Shown: positions 45,715 through 53,692 of the stretch, in pieces
Numbering within the stretch: the stretch's first letter is position 1
How the letters are laid out: every line of letters starts with the position of its first letter
Source of the DNA: Thermohalobaculum sp039184865
GTDB lineage: Bacteria > Pseudomonadota > Alphaproteobacteria > Rhodobacterales > Rhodobacteraceae
Direction: 5' to 3'
DNA: 64,000 bases
NCBI GenBank assembly: GCA_039184865.1
Contig: JBCDAV010000002.1
Span: 1-64,000 of the forward strand
Made by a program: the position numbers and the translations under genes
The notes under the pieces: model-generated
Databases searched by the model: none
Told to the model about the DNA's origin: nothing
The model's input: the letters and a program-made list of their open reading frames with translations, nothing else

Positions 45715-46938
45715 TCAGGCTGCAATGTGGATCCCGTTCGAAGCCTGATAGGCGATCCGTCCGGCGCTCAGCGTCATCTTGACAGCGGGCGTCGCGCCTT
45801 CAGGCCAGTCGATCAGCACCAGATCGGCGCGTTTTCCGGCAGCAATCTCACCCCGATCCGGGAGGCCTGACGCGCGGGCGGGACCCGAAGACACCAGTCC
45901 CCAGAGCTGGTGCAATGGCGCGCGGCGTTCATCGTGCAGGCGCGCCACGGCCGCCAGCATCGAGGGGTAGAAATAGTCCGAGGCCAGGATATCGCAGAGG
46001 CCCTCGCTCACCATCTCGGCGGCCGACGGAGAGCCGATATGGCTGCCGCCGCGCACCACGTTCGGAGCGCCGAAGACGATGTGATCGCCGTTCGCGCGAG
46101 CCTCGCGTGCTACTTCGGGCGTCATCGGGAACTCGGCGATACCGGCGCCGAGGTTGCGGTAATACGTGCGGGTCTCGACCCGCGTGTCGTCATGGCTCAG
46201 CATCGGCGCGCCGCATTCGCGCCCGAGGGCTGCGACCTGCCGGATCGCGCCATCGACTCCGGTGCGCCGCTCCCAGATCTCTGCAAGCTTCGCGATGTAC
46301 GCGTCGGTCGTCATCCCCGCGCGCTTGGCGTGCCCTTCGTTGCGGATCTTGAGCCGTTCGTCATCGAGCGCTGCAATCGAGAAGTCCGGTGACTGCTCGA
46401 ATTCGCGTTGCTGGATCGGAACATCGAATGCCCGCATCGACATCGACGTGTGATCGTTGAAGGCAATCGACGGCGTCAACGGAGCGTTCAGAACGTCGCT
46501 CATCAGACCGAAGGCCTCGAAGGCAAAGGTCTCCCACCGCAATTGGATACGGTTCTCGACCGTCAGGCGGTCGTGCAGCGCATTCAGGCCCTCGACCATC
46601 GCCCGGCCGCGTTCGACGGACCGCAGGCCCTGCTCCCAACTCAGCGTGAGCGCGTGATAGGCAGTCGCGATCCCGTTGGCCGCCAACTGGCGATCGGTGT
46701 CGAGCAGCGCGGCATCCATCGGAAAGAACACGTTCGGACGCGGCATAATCTGGCGCTCGAACGCATCGCCGTGAACGTCGATCATCGCCGGCGCGAGGAT
46801 CAGTCCCGAGCCATCGATCTCCTGCGCGGCGGGCGCATCGGTCCCGATCGCGTCGATCAGGCCGTCCTCGATCCGCAGATCGGTTTCGACCACATCGTCG
46901 GGCAGGACGATGCGCGCACCCGTGATCTTCAGGGTCAT
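45715..46938 (-). CDS. phnM: PhnM-type alpha-D-ribose 1-methylphosphonate 5-triphosphate diphosphatase
   Basis: The product is 407 residues in the amidohydrolase superfamily. The metal motif MIDVHGDAFERQIMPRP is PhnM-specific, as are WEQGLRS, the LSHDD near residue 265 and the C-terminal ASDYFYPSML. In the C-P lyase pathway it releases pyrophosphate from a ribosyl phosphonate. No phnG-L genes are in the window, so it is either an outlying part of a phn regulon or has a related role. It overlaps the membrane protein gene upstream by ATGA. Confidence 0.88.
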   Translation of the reverse strand: MTLKITGARIVLPDDVVETDLRIEDGLIDAIGTDAPAAQEIDGSGLILAPAMIDVHGDAFERQIMPRPNVFFPMDAALLDTDRQLAANGIATAYHALTLSWEQGLRSVERGRAMVEGLNALHDRLTVENRIQLRWETFAFEAFGLMSDVLNAPLTPSIAFNDHTSMSMRAFDVPIQQREFEQSPDFSIAALDDERLKIRNEGHAKRAGMTTDAYIAKLAEIWERRTGVDGAIRQVAALGRECGAPMLSHDDTRVETRTYYRNLGAGIAEFPMTPEVAREARANGDHIVFGAPNVVRGGSHIGSPSAAEMVSEGLCDILASDYFYPSMLAAVARLHDERRAPLHQLWGLVSSGPARASGLPDRGEIAAGKRADLVLIDWPEGATPAVKMTLSAGRIAYQASNGIHIAA

Positions 46939-48023
46939 GGCGGCGGCCTTTCGCGCAGACGGGCCGCCCACGCGGCCAGGAGCGGCACGGCTATCATGAC
47001 GAAGACGATTCGGACTATATGGTGCACCGCGACGAAGCCTGAATCCGCGTCGATGGCATAGGCGATCAGGCTCATCTCGGCGACGCCGCCGGGCGCATAG
47101 GCGAGCAACAGGGCGATCAGATCGAGCCCCGTGATCAGGCTGACCGCCACGGCAAGCAGGGCTGCCACCGTCATCAGAACCGCCGTTCCCCCGAATGTCA
47201 GCGCGCCGAATTCGATCAGCCGTTTGATGGGGACGCCGTGAAACCTCGTACCCACCGAAGCGCCCAGCACGAGCAGGCCGACCTCGACCAGCCAATGGGG
47301 CAGCACGCCCTCAATGATGCCGCCAAGCCTGAGGATCGCGGACATCACCAGGGGACAGACGAGCGGGAGGATCGGGATACCTGAATTGCGCAGGAGCCAG
47401 ATCAGCCCGAGCGAACTTGCGCTTAGGATCGCAAGGTCTCTCAGGGAGACTAGATGCTGTCCGTCGAACAGGTCGGCCTCGGGTGCGGCGTAGCCCATCA
47501 TTCCGAAGGCGACGACCGGGGCCATGCAGACGACAAAGGCGATCCTGAGTGATTGTGCGAGCGCCACGTTGCGTTCGTCGGCACCCAGCGAGCCGGAGAT
47601 CAGGACGACAGCGGTCAGTCCGCCCGGGATCGAGGAACAGATCGCCGTCATCCGGTCTTCGCGCACGAGATGGCGGTAGTAGAGATAGGTCAAAGCGGTC
47701 GCGAGTGGCATGTAGAGCACCGCACCCGCGATCGAGATCGGCCATTGCAGGATTGCCTCGATCTGCATGCCCTCGAAACTTTCCCCCAGGAAAAGACCGA
47801 TGATGAACATGAAGTTCGCCCGCAGCCACATCGGGACGAGCACGGGCAGCCCGGTGACGCTGGCCGCCATGCAGAAGAACAGTGGTCCCAGCATCCAGGC
47901 AAGCGGGACATGGAAGTGTTCGGCGACAAATCCCCCGATGGCGCCTATGACAAGGCCAAGCGCAAGACGGCGCACGGCGTCGCGGTTGAACCGCTCCTGC
48001 CACTTCGCGCCGAGGGCACTCAT
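46935..48023 (-). CDS. AbrB-family (duplicated) integral membrane protein
   Basis: The product is 362 residues with about ten hydrophobic segments in two related halves. Each half contains a variant of the PGGLTAV / PGGVAEMS loop (SSIPGGLTAVVLISG and AYAPGGVAEMSLIAYA). The Pfam family is named for AbrB duplication and is often mislabelled a regulator or ammonia monooxygenase; it is a membrane protein of unknown, probably transport, function. It is co-translated with phnM, which suggests a link to phosphonate use. Confidence 0.8.
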   Translation of the reverse strand: MSALGAKWQERFNRDAVRRLALGLVIGAIGGFVAEHFHVPLAWMLGPLFFCMAASVTGLPVLVPMWLRANFMFIIGLFLGESFEGMQIEAILQWPISIAGAVLYMPLATALTYLYYRHLVREDRMTAICSSIPGGLTAVVLISGSLGADERNVALAQSLRIAFVVCMAPVVAFGMMGYAAPEADLFDGQHLVSLRDLAILSASSLGLIWLLRNSGIPILPLVCPLVMSAILRLGGIIEGVLPHWLVEVGLLVLGASVGTRFHGVPIKRLIEFGALTFGGTAVLMTVAALLAVAVSLITGLDLIALLLAYAPGGVAEMSLIAYAIDADSGFVAVHHIVRIVFVMIAVPLLAAWAARLRERPPP

Positions 48024-48051
48024 CCAGAGCGCCCCCGTCCATTTTGAGGTG

Positions 48052-48831
48052 TCAGTCGGTGATCATCACGCGGCGATAGAGGTGCCAGCTTGCGTGGCCG
48101 AGAACCGGAAACGCCAGGATCACGCCCAGAAACAGTGGCACCATGGCAACCGCCATCACGACGGCCAACAGGATGCCCCAGAACAGCATCGGCTGCGGGC
48201 TGGCGATCACGGCACGGACCGACGTGACCATGGCTGAAACGATGTCGATCTCGCGGTCCATCAGCATCGGCACGGTGATGACAGAGATGCAGAACAGGAA
48301 GACCGAGACGGCGCCTCCGATCAGTGTGCCGGCGACCAACATTGCGATACCAGACGACGAGAGCAGCAGGTCGAACGAGGTCATCACATTGGTCAGCGGC
48401 TTCAGCCCGAAGGTCAGCGCGAAAACCAGATGCGCGAGATAGACCCAGATCAGATAGACGAACAGCACGACGAAGGCATAAGACGGGATCTGCGTCTTGC
48501 CCTCGCGCATCACGGCGCCGAGGACCACCGGCCATGACAGCTCCAGACCGGCCTCGCGCCGGCGGGAGATCTCGTAGAGCCCGACTGCTGCGAACGGCCC
48601 GATCAGCGGGAATCCAGCGGCCAGCGGCAGAACCCAGTAACTCGATCCCTGGACGAACAACATGATCATGATCACCACGCCGGTGACCGAAAAGACGGCG
48701 CCGAAAAACAGGCTGTAGATCGGCGCTGCAGCGAGGTCCGCGAGACCGGCGTTGAGCGCGTACATCACGTCGGCGCGCGTGATGGTTCGAACTGCTGGAA
48801 GGGTGGCGGGCGATGCAGTCTGTGCATTCAT
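48052..48831 (-). CDS. DUF2189 family integral membrane protein
   Basis: The product is 259 residues; the ATG at 48831 has GGAGGAAA upstream. Six hydrophobic segments are seen, and the family features are ADVMYALNAGLADLAAAPIYS near the start, FPLIGPFAAVGLYEISRR in the middle and GHASWHLYRR at the end. The function is unknown; members often neighbour cytochrome or respiratory genes, though not here. It lies 28 bp upstream of the AbrB-type gene and may share its transcript. Confidence 0.85.
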   Translation of the reverse strand: MNAQTASPATLPAVRTITRADVMYALNAGLADLAAAPIYSLFFGAVFSVTGVVIMIMLFVQGSSYWVLPLAAGFPLIGPFAAVGLYEISRRREAGLELSWPVVLGAVMREGKTQIPSYAFVVLFVYLIWVYLAHLVFALTFGLKPLTNVMTSFDLLLSSSGIAMLVAGTLIGGAVSVFLFCISVITVPMLMDREIDIVSAMVTSVRAVIASPQPMLFWGILLAVVMAVAMVPLFLGVILAFPVLGHASWHLYRRVMITD

Positions 48832-48903
48832 CTGGCGTTTCCTCCGCAAATTTGCCGCTTGCGGGCGATGTGCGTCGGAGTCTGCCTGACGTCGCGGAAA
48901 CCT

Positions 48904-49299
48904 TCAAGTCGGCTGCACCGGCAGGATTTCGTGTTCCGCACCGTCCCGGATGTCCGTGTAGAAACACGAGCGCCGGTTCGTATGGCAGGCCGGTCCGGTC
49001 TGATCGACCAGAACGAGCAGGCAGTCGCGGTCACAGTCGACGCGGAGCGAAATCAGACGCTGCAGATGCCCCGAGGTTTCGCCTTTCTTCCAGAATTTCC
49101 GGCGTGAACGCGACCAGTAAGTTACATGCCCGGAGGCAAGGGTTTCCGCCACGGCCTCGGCATTCATCCAGGCCATCATGAGAACCTCGCCGGTGTCGTG
49201 CTGCTGCGCGATCGCCGGGATCAGGCCCGCATCGTTGTAGACGAGTGTCGTCGGGTCAAAGGGACCGGGCAGCGGGCTTTCCGGTTTACCTGTGGACAT
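48904..49299 (-). CDS. hisI: Phosphoribosyl-AMP cyclohydrolase
   Basis: The product is 131 residues. The metal-binding DxDxD and Zn cysteine appear in RVDCDRDCLLVLVDQ, and the substrate motifs TYWSRSRRKFWKKGETSGHLQ and CHTNRRSCFY are diagnostic. It opens the adenine ring of phosphoribosyl-AMP in histidine synthesis. The pyrophosphohydrolase domain (HisE) is not fused. It is divergent from the IscU-like gene, an order common in Rhodobacteraceae. Confidence 0.96.
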   Translation of the reverse strand: MSTGKPESPLPGPFDPTTLVYNDAGLIPAIAQQHDTGEVLMMAWMNAEAVAETLASGHVTYWSRSRRKFWKKGETSGHLQRLISLRVDCDRDCLLVLVDQTGPACHTNRRSCFYTDIRDGAEHEILPVQPT

Positions 49300-49377
49300 T
49301 TAACACCTCTGCGATTGGGCCGGGGGTTTCCGATCCGCTTCGGCAGCGCTATTTACGGTCTCTGAACGGAGGCGTCC

Positions 49378-49821
49378 ATGTCGGCAGTGACCCAGGATCT
49401 GATGAAGCTCTACTCCCAGCGCATTCTCGCGCTGGCGGCAGAGATTCCGCATATCGGACGGTTGGATGAAGCGACGGGCTCGGCGATGAAGCGCTCGCCG
49501 CTTTGCGGATCTACCGTCACCGTCGACATCGTCATGGATGGCGATCGAATTGACGACTTCGCGCAGGACGTGAAGGCCTGTGCTCTCGGACAGTCCTCGG
49601 CCTCGGTGCTGGCGTCTCAGGTCATCGGTCGCACACGCGCCGAGATCGAGACCGGTCGCGATGAGCTGAAAGCGATGCTGAAGAACGGAGGCGCGGTTCC
49701 CGGGGCGCCGTTCGACGAGCTTGAGGCCTTGCTGCCCGCGAAGGACTACAAGAACCGGCATGCCTCGATCCTGCTCGCCTGGGACGCGACGCTGGCCGCC
49801 ATGGATGACGCTGCAACTTGA
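49378..49821 (+). CDS. IscU/NifU-type Fe-S cluster scaffold protein
   Basis: The product is 147 residues. Conserved scaffold cysteines are Cys43 in RSPLCGSTVTV and Cys68 in VKACALGQSSAS. The third cysteine of classical IscU/SufU is not seen; the usual position has PAKDYKNRHASILLAW. It therefore belongs to the reduced branch common in alphaproteobacteria that may assist rather than build clusters. Role in Fe-S assembly is inferred from family. Confidence 0.85.
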   Translation: MSAVTQDLMKLYSQRILALAAEIPHIGRLDEATGSAMKRSPLCGSTVTVDIVMDGDRIDDFAQDVKACALGQSSASVLASQVIGRTRAEIETGRDELKAMLKNGGAVPGAPFDELEALLPAKDYKNRHASILLAWDATLAAMDDAAT

Positions 49822-49862
49822 TTTGGTTCCGCTGCTCCGGCGAATTCTGATCCACTTTGATC

Positions 49863-49878
49863 CCGTTCATGTGAACGG
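49863..49878. terminator. Hairpin between convergent IscU-like and PycTM-like genes
   Basis: CCGTTCA (49863-49869) pairs with TGAACGG (49872-49878) over a two-base centre. It lies between the two gene ends. No T-run follows on either strand, so support as a terminator is limited. Confidence 0.35.
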
Positions 49879-49917
49879 CGCGCAGGCGTTCCGGACTAGG
49901 GCGATAGTCGCGAACAC

Positions 49918-50481
49918 TCAGGTGTTGCTGGCGAACAGCAGCAAGGCCGAGCCGGCGAAGCCGGTCATGAATGCCCAGCGCAGCATGAGGAATTTCCGGG
50001 CGAGAATGCGCGACGCGCCCATGTTGCTGGCGGCGATGGAGTTCAGCAGGTCGCCGAACCGGGTTTCCCGTGCATAGGCGCCGTGCATGTCGTCCGTATA
50101 GCCCGGCATCGTCAGGAACAACCATGTGAACCGGTTGCCGATCGGCGGGACCGCGTCGTCGGTGAAGCCGACGATCCGGGGCATGATGGTCGACAGACAA
50201 AAGAAGATCGAAACGATGATAATCGCCATCGACAGCATCTCGAGCGGGTCCTGAATCATGATCAGCACAGGCGCCGAGCCCTTGATCGCGATGAGACCGA
50301 GAATCGTCATGAGCGCCCCGGCCTTGGCGTCGGCAAACTGGGTCTGCGTCAGGATCGCGCTGTTCTGCGCAGCAAGGAAACTCATCCTGGCACGCATGGC
50401 GTCGCCGCTCGACACGTCCGGTTCTGTATTGATCACGGTGGTTGTGTCGAACTGTTGTTCCGGTGCTTCGAAGGGCATCAT
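49918..50481 (-). CDS. PycTM-like (Pycsar effector-type) membrane protein, copy 1
   Basis: The product is 187 residues. After a variable N-terminus it has a membrane helix following FADAKAGALMTILGL, a second hydrophobic segment (EMLSMAIIIVSIFFCLS), a soluble loop with FTWLFLTMPGYTDDM, and a last helix after ILARKFLMLRWAF. A D-x-KAG/A motif before helix one and a K-x-x-x-LRxAF before the last helix are features of the PycTM family, which in Pycsar defence acts as membrane-disrupting effector. No cyclase gene is adjacent. A TGTAAC palindrome (50543-50558) is 61 bp upstream. About two-thirds identical to the copy at 50634. Confidence 0.6.
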   Translation of the reverse strand: MMPFEAPEQQFDTTTVINTEPDVSSGDAMRARMSFLAAQNSAILTQTQFADAKAGALMTILGLIAIKGSAPVLIMIQDPLEMLSMAIIIVSIFFCLSTIMPRIVGFTDDAVPPIGNRFTWLFLTMPGYTDDMHGAYARETRFGDLLNSIAASNMGASRILARKFLMLRWAFMTGFAGSALLLFASNT

Positions 50482-50542
50482 TCTTGTTCCAGCTTGCCGA
50501 TCTTCCTTGTGGTTTTTTTCACGCAGAACGACCGAATCACGC

Positions 50543-50558
50543 TGTGAATTTTGTTACA
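50543..50558 (-). promoter_or_regulatory. CRP/FNR-type palindrome upstream of the first PycTM-like gene
   Basis: On the minus strand the 16-mer reads TGTAACAAAATTCACA (TGTAA-N6-TCACA). It is the third site of this kind in the window and has the same orientation towards its gene as those at 31718 and 36369. Confidence 0.45.
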
Positions 50559-50633
50559 TTGGTCTCAGAAGAATTCTGATCTGCTTCGACTTCAAAGGCA
50601 GATTGCTATTTGTTCTAGTGGGTTAGGGAGACT

Positions 50634-51203
50634 TCAAACGTTCGTTGCGAGCAGAAGAACGCCACAGCCGACGAAGCCGGTCAGGAACGCATAGCGCAAC
50701 ATCAGGAACTTGCGCGCCAGCACGCGGGATGCTCCGACATTGCTGTTCGCGACCGACTCCAGCAGGGCGCCAATGTCGGCCTCGCGGGAGAATTCGCCGT
50801 GTAATTTGCCCGTGTATTTCGGCATCGCCATGAACAGCCACGTGTACCGATCCTGCGGCGGTGGGGTTTCATCGCGCTTGAAGCCCGAAAAGCGCGGCAT
50901 GAGCGTCGCGAGGCAGAAGCTGATCGACAGGATGATCAACGCCATCGACAACATTTCGAGCGGGTTCTGGATGATCGAAATGGCAGGTGCGGCACCCTTG
51001 ATGGCAACAAGGCCCAGGATCGTCATCAGTGCGCCAGCCTTCGCGTCTGCAAACTGAGTCTGTGTGAGGATCGCTCCATTCTGCGAGACCAGATAAAGCA
51101 TCCGCGCCCGCACGGAGTCTCCCGCTGAGATGCCGGAGTCGACGCGCACATCCCGTGTCGCAGCCTTGGTATCGTCCACAATCTCGGCCAAGCAACCGTC
51201 CAT
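50634..51203 (-). CDS. PycTM-like (Pycsar effector-type) membrane protein, copy 2
   Basis: The product is 189 residues from the ATG at 51203, chosen by alignment with the paralogue; no strong ribosome-binding site is visible, and an ATG at 51263 is possible. It shares QTQFADAKAGALMTILGL exactly, the second helix, YTWLFMAMPKYTG and LARKFLMLRYAFLTGF with copy 1. The N-termini and the last few residues differ. The copies lie in tandem, 152 bp apart, without an intervening gene. Function inferred from family only. Confidence 0.6.
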   Translation of the reverse strand: MDGCLAEIVDDTKAATRDVRVDSGISAGDSVRARMLYLVSQNGAILTQTQFADAKAGALMTILGLVAIKGAAPAISIIQNPLEMLSMALIILSISFCLATLMPRFSGFKRDETPPPQDRYTWLFMAMPKYTGKLHGEFSREADIGALLESVANSNVGASRVLARKFLMLRYAFLTGFVGCGVLLLATNV

Positions 51204-51471
51204 TTGCTTGTTCGCGGCGGGCGTCTCAATCGCTTTGCGCCCAGCATATAGACGACTCTGCATCCGAGGTGATCGGCGTGTCAAATCGTCGTCGTCCCGC
51301 CGTGACGGCGTGCCGAGTGTCGCATGTGCTGGACAGGCCAAGGATTGCGGCCTATACGGCGCTCGCCCGCGACCTGAGATACCGCGTCGATGCGATCTCT
51401 GAAGGCGCGCGAAAGAGCATCCCAGAGGCCCGCCCGGGCTTCAAAACCAGGACAAGACGGGGACGAGAGCG

Positions 51472-53490
51472 ATGGAATTTCTACCACCGGTACTGGGCAT
51501 CATTGGCCTGGTTGTGGCCTACCTCCTGTACGGGATGGTCATGAAGTACCCAGAGGGCGAGGCCGCGATCAAGAAGATCGGCGACCAGATCCACGAGGGC
51601 GCCATGGTCTTCATGAAGCGCGAGTATTCTATCCTCGTGATCTTTCTCGCCGTTCAGGTCGTTCTGACCTTCGTCTTCCTCGACGCCAATGTCGGGATTG
51701 CCGTGATCACGGGCGCTGTCTCGTCGTCCATCGCCGGCTGGATCGGCATGTATTCGGCCACCAAGGCCAACGTCCGCACGGCGACTGCGGCCCAGACCGA
51801 CGGTGCTGCCTCGGCCCTGACGGTGGCCTTTTTCGGCGGTTCGATCATGGGATTGTCGGTGGCTGCACTCGGTCTGATCGGGCTCGGCGGTCTCTACGTC
51901 TACATCGGCGGTGACGCCCACAGCCTCGAAGGCTTCGGCATGGGCGCCTCGACGGTCGCTCTGTTCAGCCGCGTCGGCGGCGGCATCTTCACCAAGGCGG
52001 CCGATGTCGGCGCTGACCTGGTGGGCAAGGTCGAAGCCGGGATCCCGGAAGACGATCCCCGGAACCCGGGCGTGATCGCAGACAACGTGGGCGACAACGT
52101 CGGTGACGTCGCAGGCATGGGGTCGGACATCTTCGAGTCCTATTGCGGTTCGATGATCGCCACGATCGCCATCGCATCGACCCTGTCGCTGGCCGCCTTC
52201 AACGGCGCGTTCGGCCTCGAGGTGACCGAAGAAGCTTTCAACGACATCAAAGCGTCGATGATGTTCCTTCCGCTGGCGCTGGCCGGACTTGGACTGATCG
52301 CGTCGATCATCATGATCTTCGTGGTCAAGGGGCAGTCGTCCAAGGAACCCGCAGCGGCGCTGCGCACCGGCACGCTCGGTGCTCCCGTGCTGTTTCTCGC
52401 AGGTGCCGCCGCACTGATCTCAGCCCTCGGCCTGCCGCTCAGCATCTGGTTCGCGGTGATCTGCGGGGCCGCCGGCGGCGTGGCCATCGGCCTGATCACC
52501 GAGTACTACACCGCAGCTGCTCCGGTCCGGAAGATCGCGCAATCGGGCGAAACGGGCCCCGCGACGGTGATGATCACGGGTCTGGCCGTGGGCATGCAGT
52601 CGGTCGTGATCCCGCTTCTGGTGCTTGCCGCGATCATCTACGTGTCGACCTCGCTGGCCGGGCTCTACGGCGTCGGCGTGGCGGCAGTCGGCATGTTGGC
52701 CACGGTCGGCATCACGATGGCCATCGACGCCTACGGCCCGGTTGCCGACAACGCGGGCGGTATCGCGGAAATGGGCGAGATGGGCTCGGAGGTTCGCGAG
52801 ATCACCGACTCGCTCGATGAGCTCGGCAACACGACAGCCGCCATCGGCAAGGGCTTCGCTATCGGTGCGGCGGCGCTGGCGGCTCTCGCGATCATCGCGG
52901 CCTTTGTGCAAACGGTCGGCGTCCACAATTCGGGCTTCGAACTGCGTTTGGACGACCCGGTCGTGCTGGTCGGGTTGTTCATCGGCGGCTGTATCCCGTT
53001 CCTCGTCTCGGCTATCACCATGACCGCCGTGGGTGACGCGGCCTTCGACATGATCAACGAGATCCGTCGCCAGTTCCGCGAGATCCCGGGCCTGATGGAA
53101 GGCAATGCGGACCCGGACAGCGCGAAGTGCGTCGAGATCGCCACGACGGCGGCTTTGAAGCGGATGATCCTGCCCGGCGTTATTGCCGTGGGTGCCCCGC
53201 CGATTGTCGGACTTATCATCGGCCCGGAGGCGCTCGGCGGTATGCTCGCCGGTGCGTTGCTCGGCTGCGTGCTGATGGCTCTGATGATGGCGAACGCCGG
53301 CGGTGCCTGGGACAACGCCAAGAAGTACGTCGAGAAGGGCAATCTGGGCGGCAAGGGCACGGACACTCACTCTGCCGTGGTCGTCGGCGACACGGTTGGC
53401 GACCCGTTCAAGGACACTTCCGGCCCGTCGATGAACATCCTGATCAACGTGATGGCCATCGTCAGCCTGGTGATCGCACCGCTGCTGTGA
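51472..53490 (+). CDS. hppA: Membrane-bound ion-translocating pyrophosphatase, K+-dependent type
   Basis: The product is 672 residues with about 16 membrane segments. The PPi-binding core motifs DVGADLVGKVEAGIPEDDPRNPG and ADNVGDNVGDVAGMGSD are intact, as is the C-terminal GDTVGDPFKDTSGPS. At the cation-determinant site the sequence is GNTTAAIGKG (Ala456, Gly459); in known enzymes Ala/Gly here marks K+-dependent forms and Lys/Thr K+-independent ones. Whether it moves H+ or Na+ is not settled. A strong terminator follows. A soluble pyrophosphatase is also encoded at 56815. Confidence 0.95.
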   Translation: MEFLPPVLGIIGLVVAYLLYGMVMKYPEGEAAIKKIGDQIHEGAMVFMKREYSILVIFLAVQVVLTFVFLDANVGIAVITGAVSSSIAGWIGMYSATKANVRTATAAQTDGAASALTVAFFGGSIMGLSVAALGLIGLGGLYVYIGGDAHSLEGFGMGASTVALFSRVGGGIFTKAADVGADLVGKVEAGIPEDDPRNPGVIADNVGDNVGDVAGMGSDIFESYCGSMIATIAIASTLSLAAFNGAFGLEVTEEAFNDIKASMMFLPLALAGLGLIASIIMIFVVKGQSSKEPAAALRTGTLGAPVLFLAGAAALISALGLPLSIWFAVICGAAGGVAIGLITEYYTAAAPVRKIAQSGETGPATVMITGLAVGMQSVVIPLLVLAAIIYVSTSLAGLYGVGVAAVGMLATVGITMAIDAYGPVADNAGGIAEMGEMGSEVREITDSLDELGNTTAAIGKGFAIGAAALAALAIIAAFVQTVGVHNSGFELRLDDPVVLVGLFIGGCIPFLVSAITMTAVGDAAFDMINEIRRQFREIPGLMEGNADPDSAKCVEIATTAALKRMILPGVIAVGAPPIVGLIIGPEALGGMLAGALLGCVLMALMMANAGGAWDNAKKYVEKGNLGGKGTDTHSAVVVGDTVGDPFKDTSGPSMNILINVMAIVSLVIAPLL

Positions 53491-53532
53491 CCTGAGACAC
53501 AGGTGGGCCAACACCTGCCTGCTGAGAAGCAA

Positions 53533-53567
53533 CGGCCCGGGGCGAAAGCTCCGGGCCGAGTGTTTTT
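53533..53567 (+). terminator. Strong rho-independent terminator of hppA
   Basis: CGGCCCGG-GGC pairs with GCT-CCGGGCCG (53533-53543 with 53548-53558, one G-T) closed by a GAAA tetraloop, followed by AGTGTTTTT. It is 43 bp after the stop. Confidence 0.93.
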
Positions 53568-53640
53568 CGACCGTACAACGCTTCGCGTCTCGGGTGCACG
53601 AGTTCGCGCTTTGCAAACAATTGTCGCTCAAAGAATTTTG

Positions 53641-53661
53641 CTAGGGGGCAAAGCCCCCTAG
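53641..53661 (-). terminator. CTAGGGGGC hairpin after the TIR-FGE gene
   Basis: CTAGGGGGC (53641-53649) pairs perfectly with GCCCCCTAG (53653-53661) over AAA, and on the minus strand CAAAATTCTTT follows. It sits 32 bp beyond the stop of the gene at 53693. The flank CCCCC with the hairpin gives a G/C-block element that is common in this bacterial group as a dispersed terminator-like repeat. Confidence 0.55.
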
Positions 53662-53692
53662 GACCCCCAAAAAGAAGTTAAGAGGTAAAGAT

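Noticed and set aside
52420..53631. Minus-strand frame of about 400 codons inside the pyrophosphatase gene
   Set aside because: It is antisense to the conserved half of hppA and has an Asp/His/Arg-rich shadow composition.
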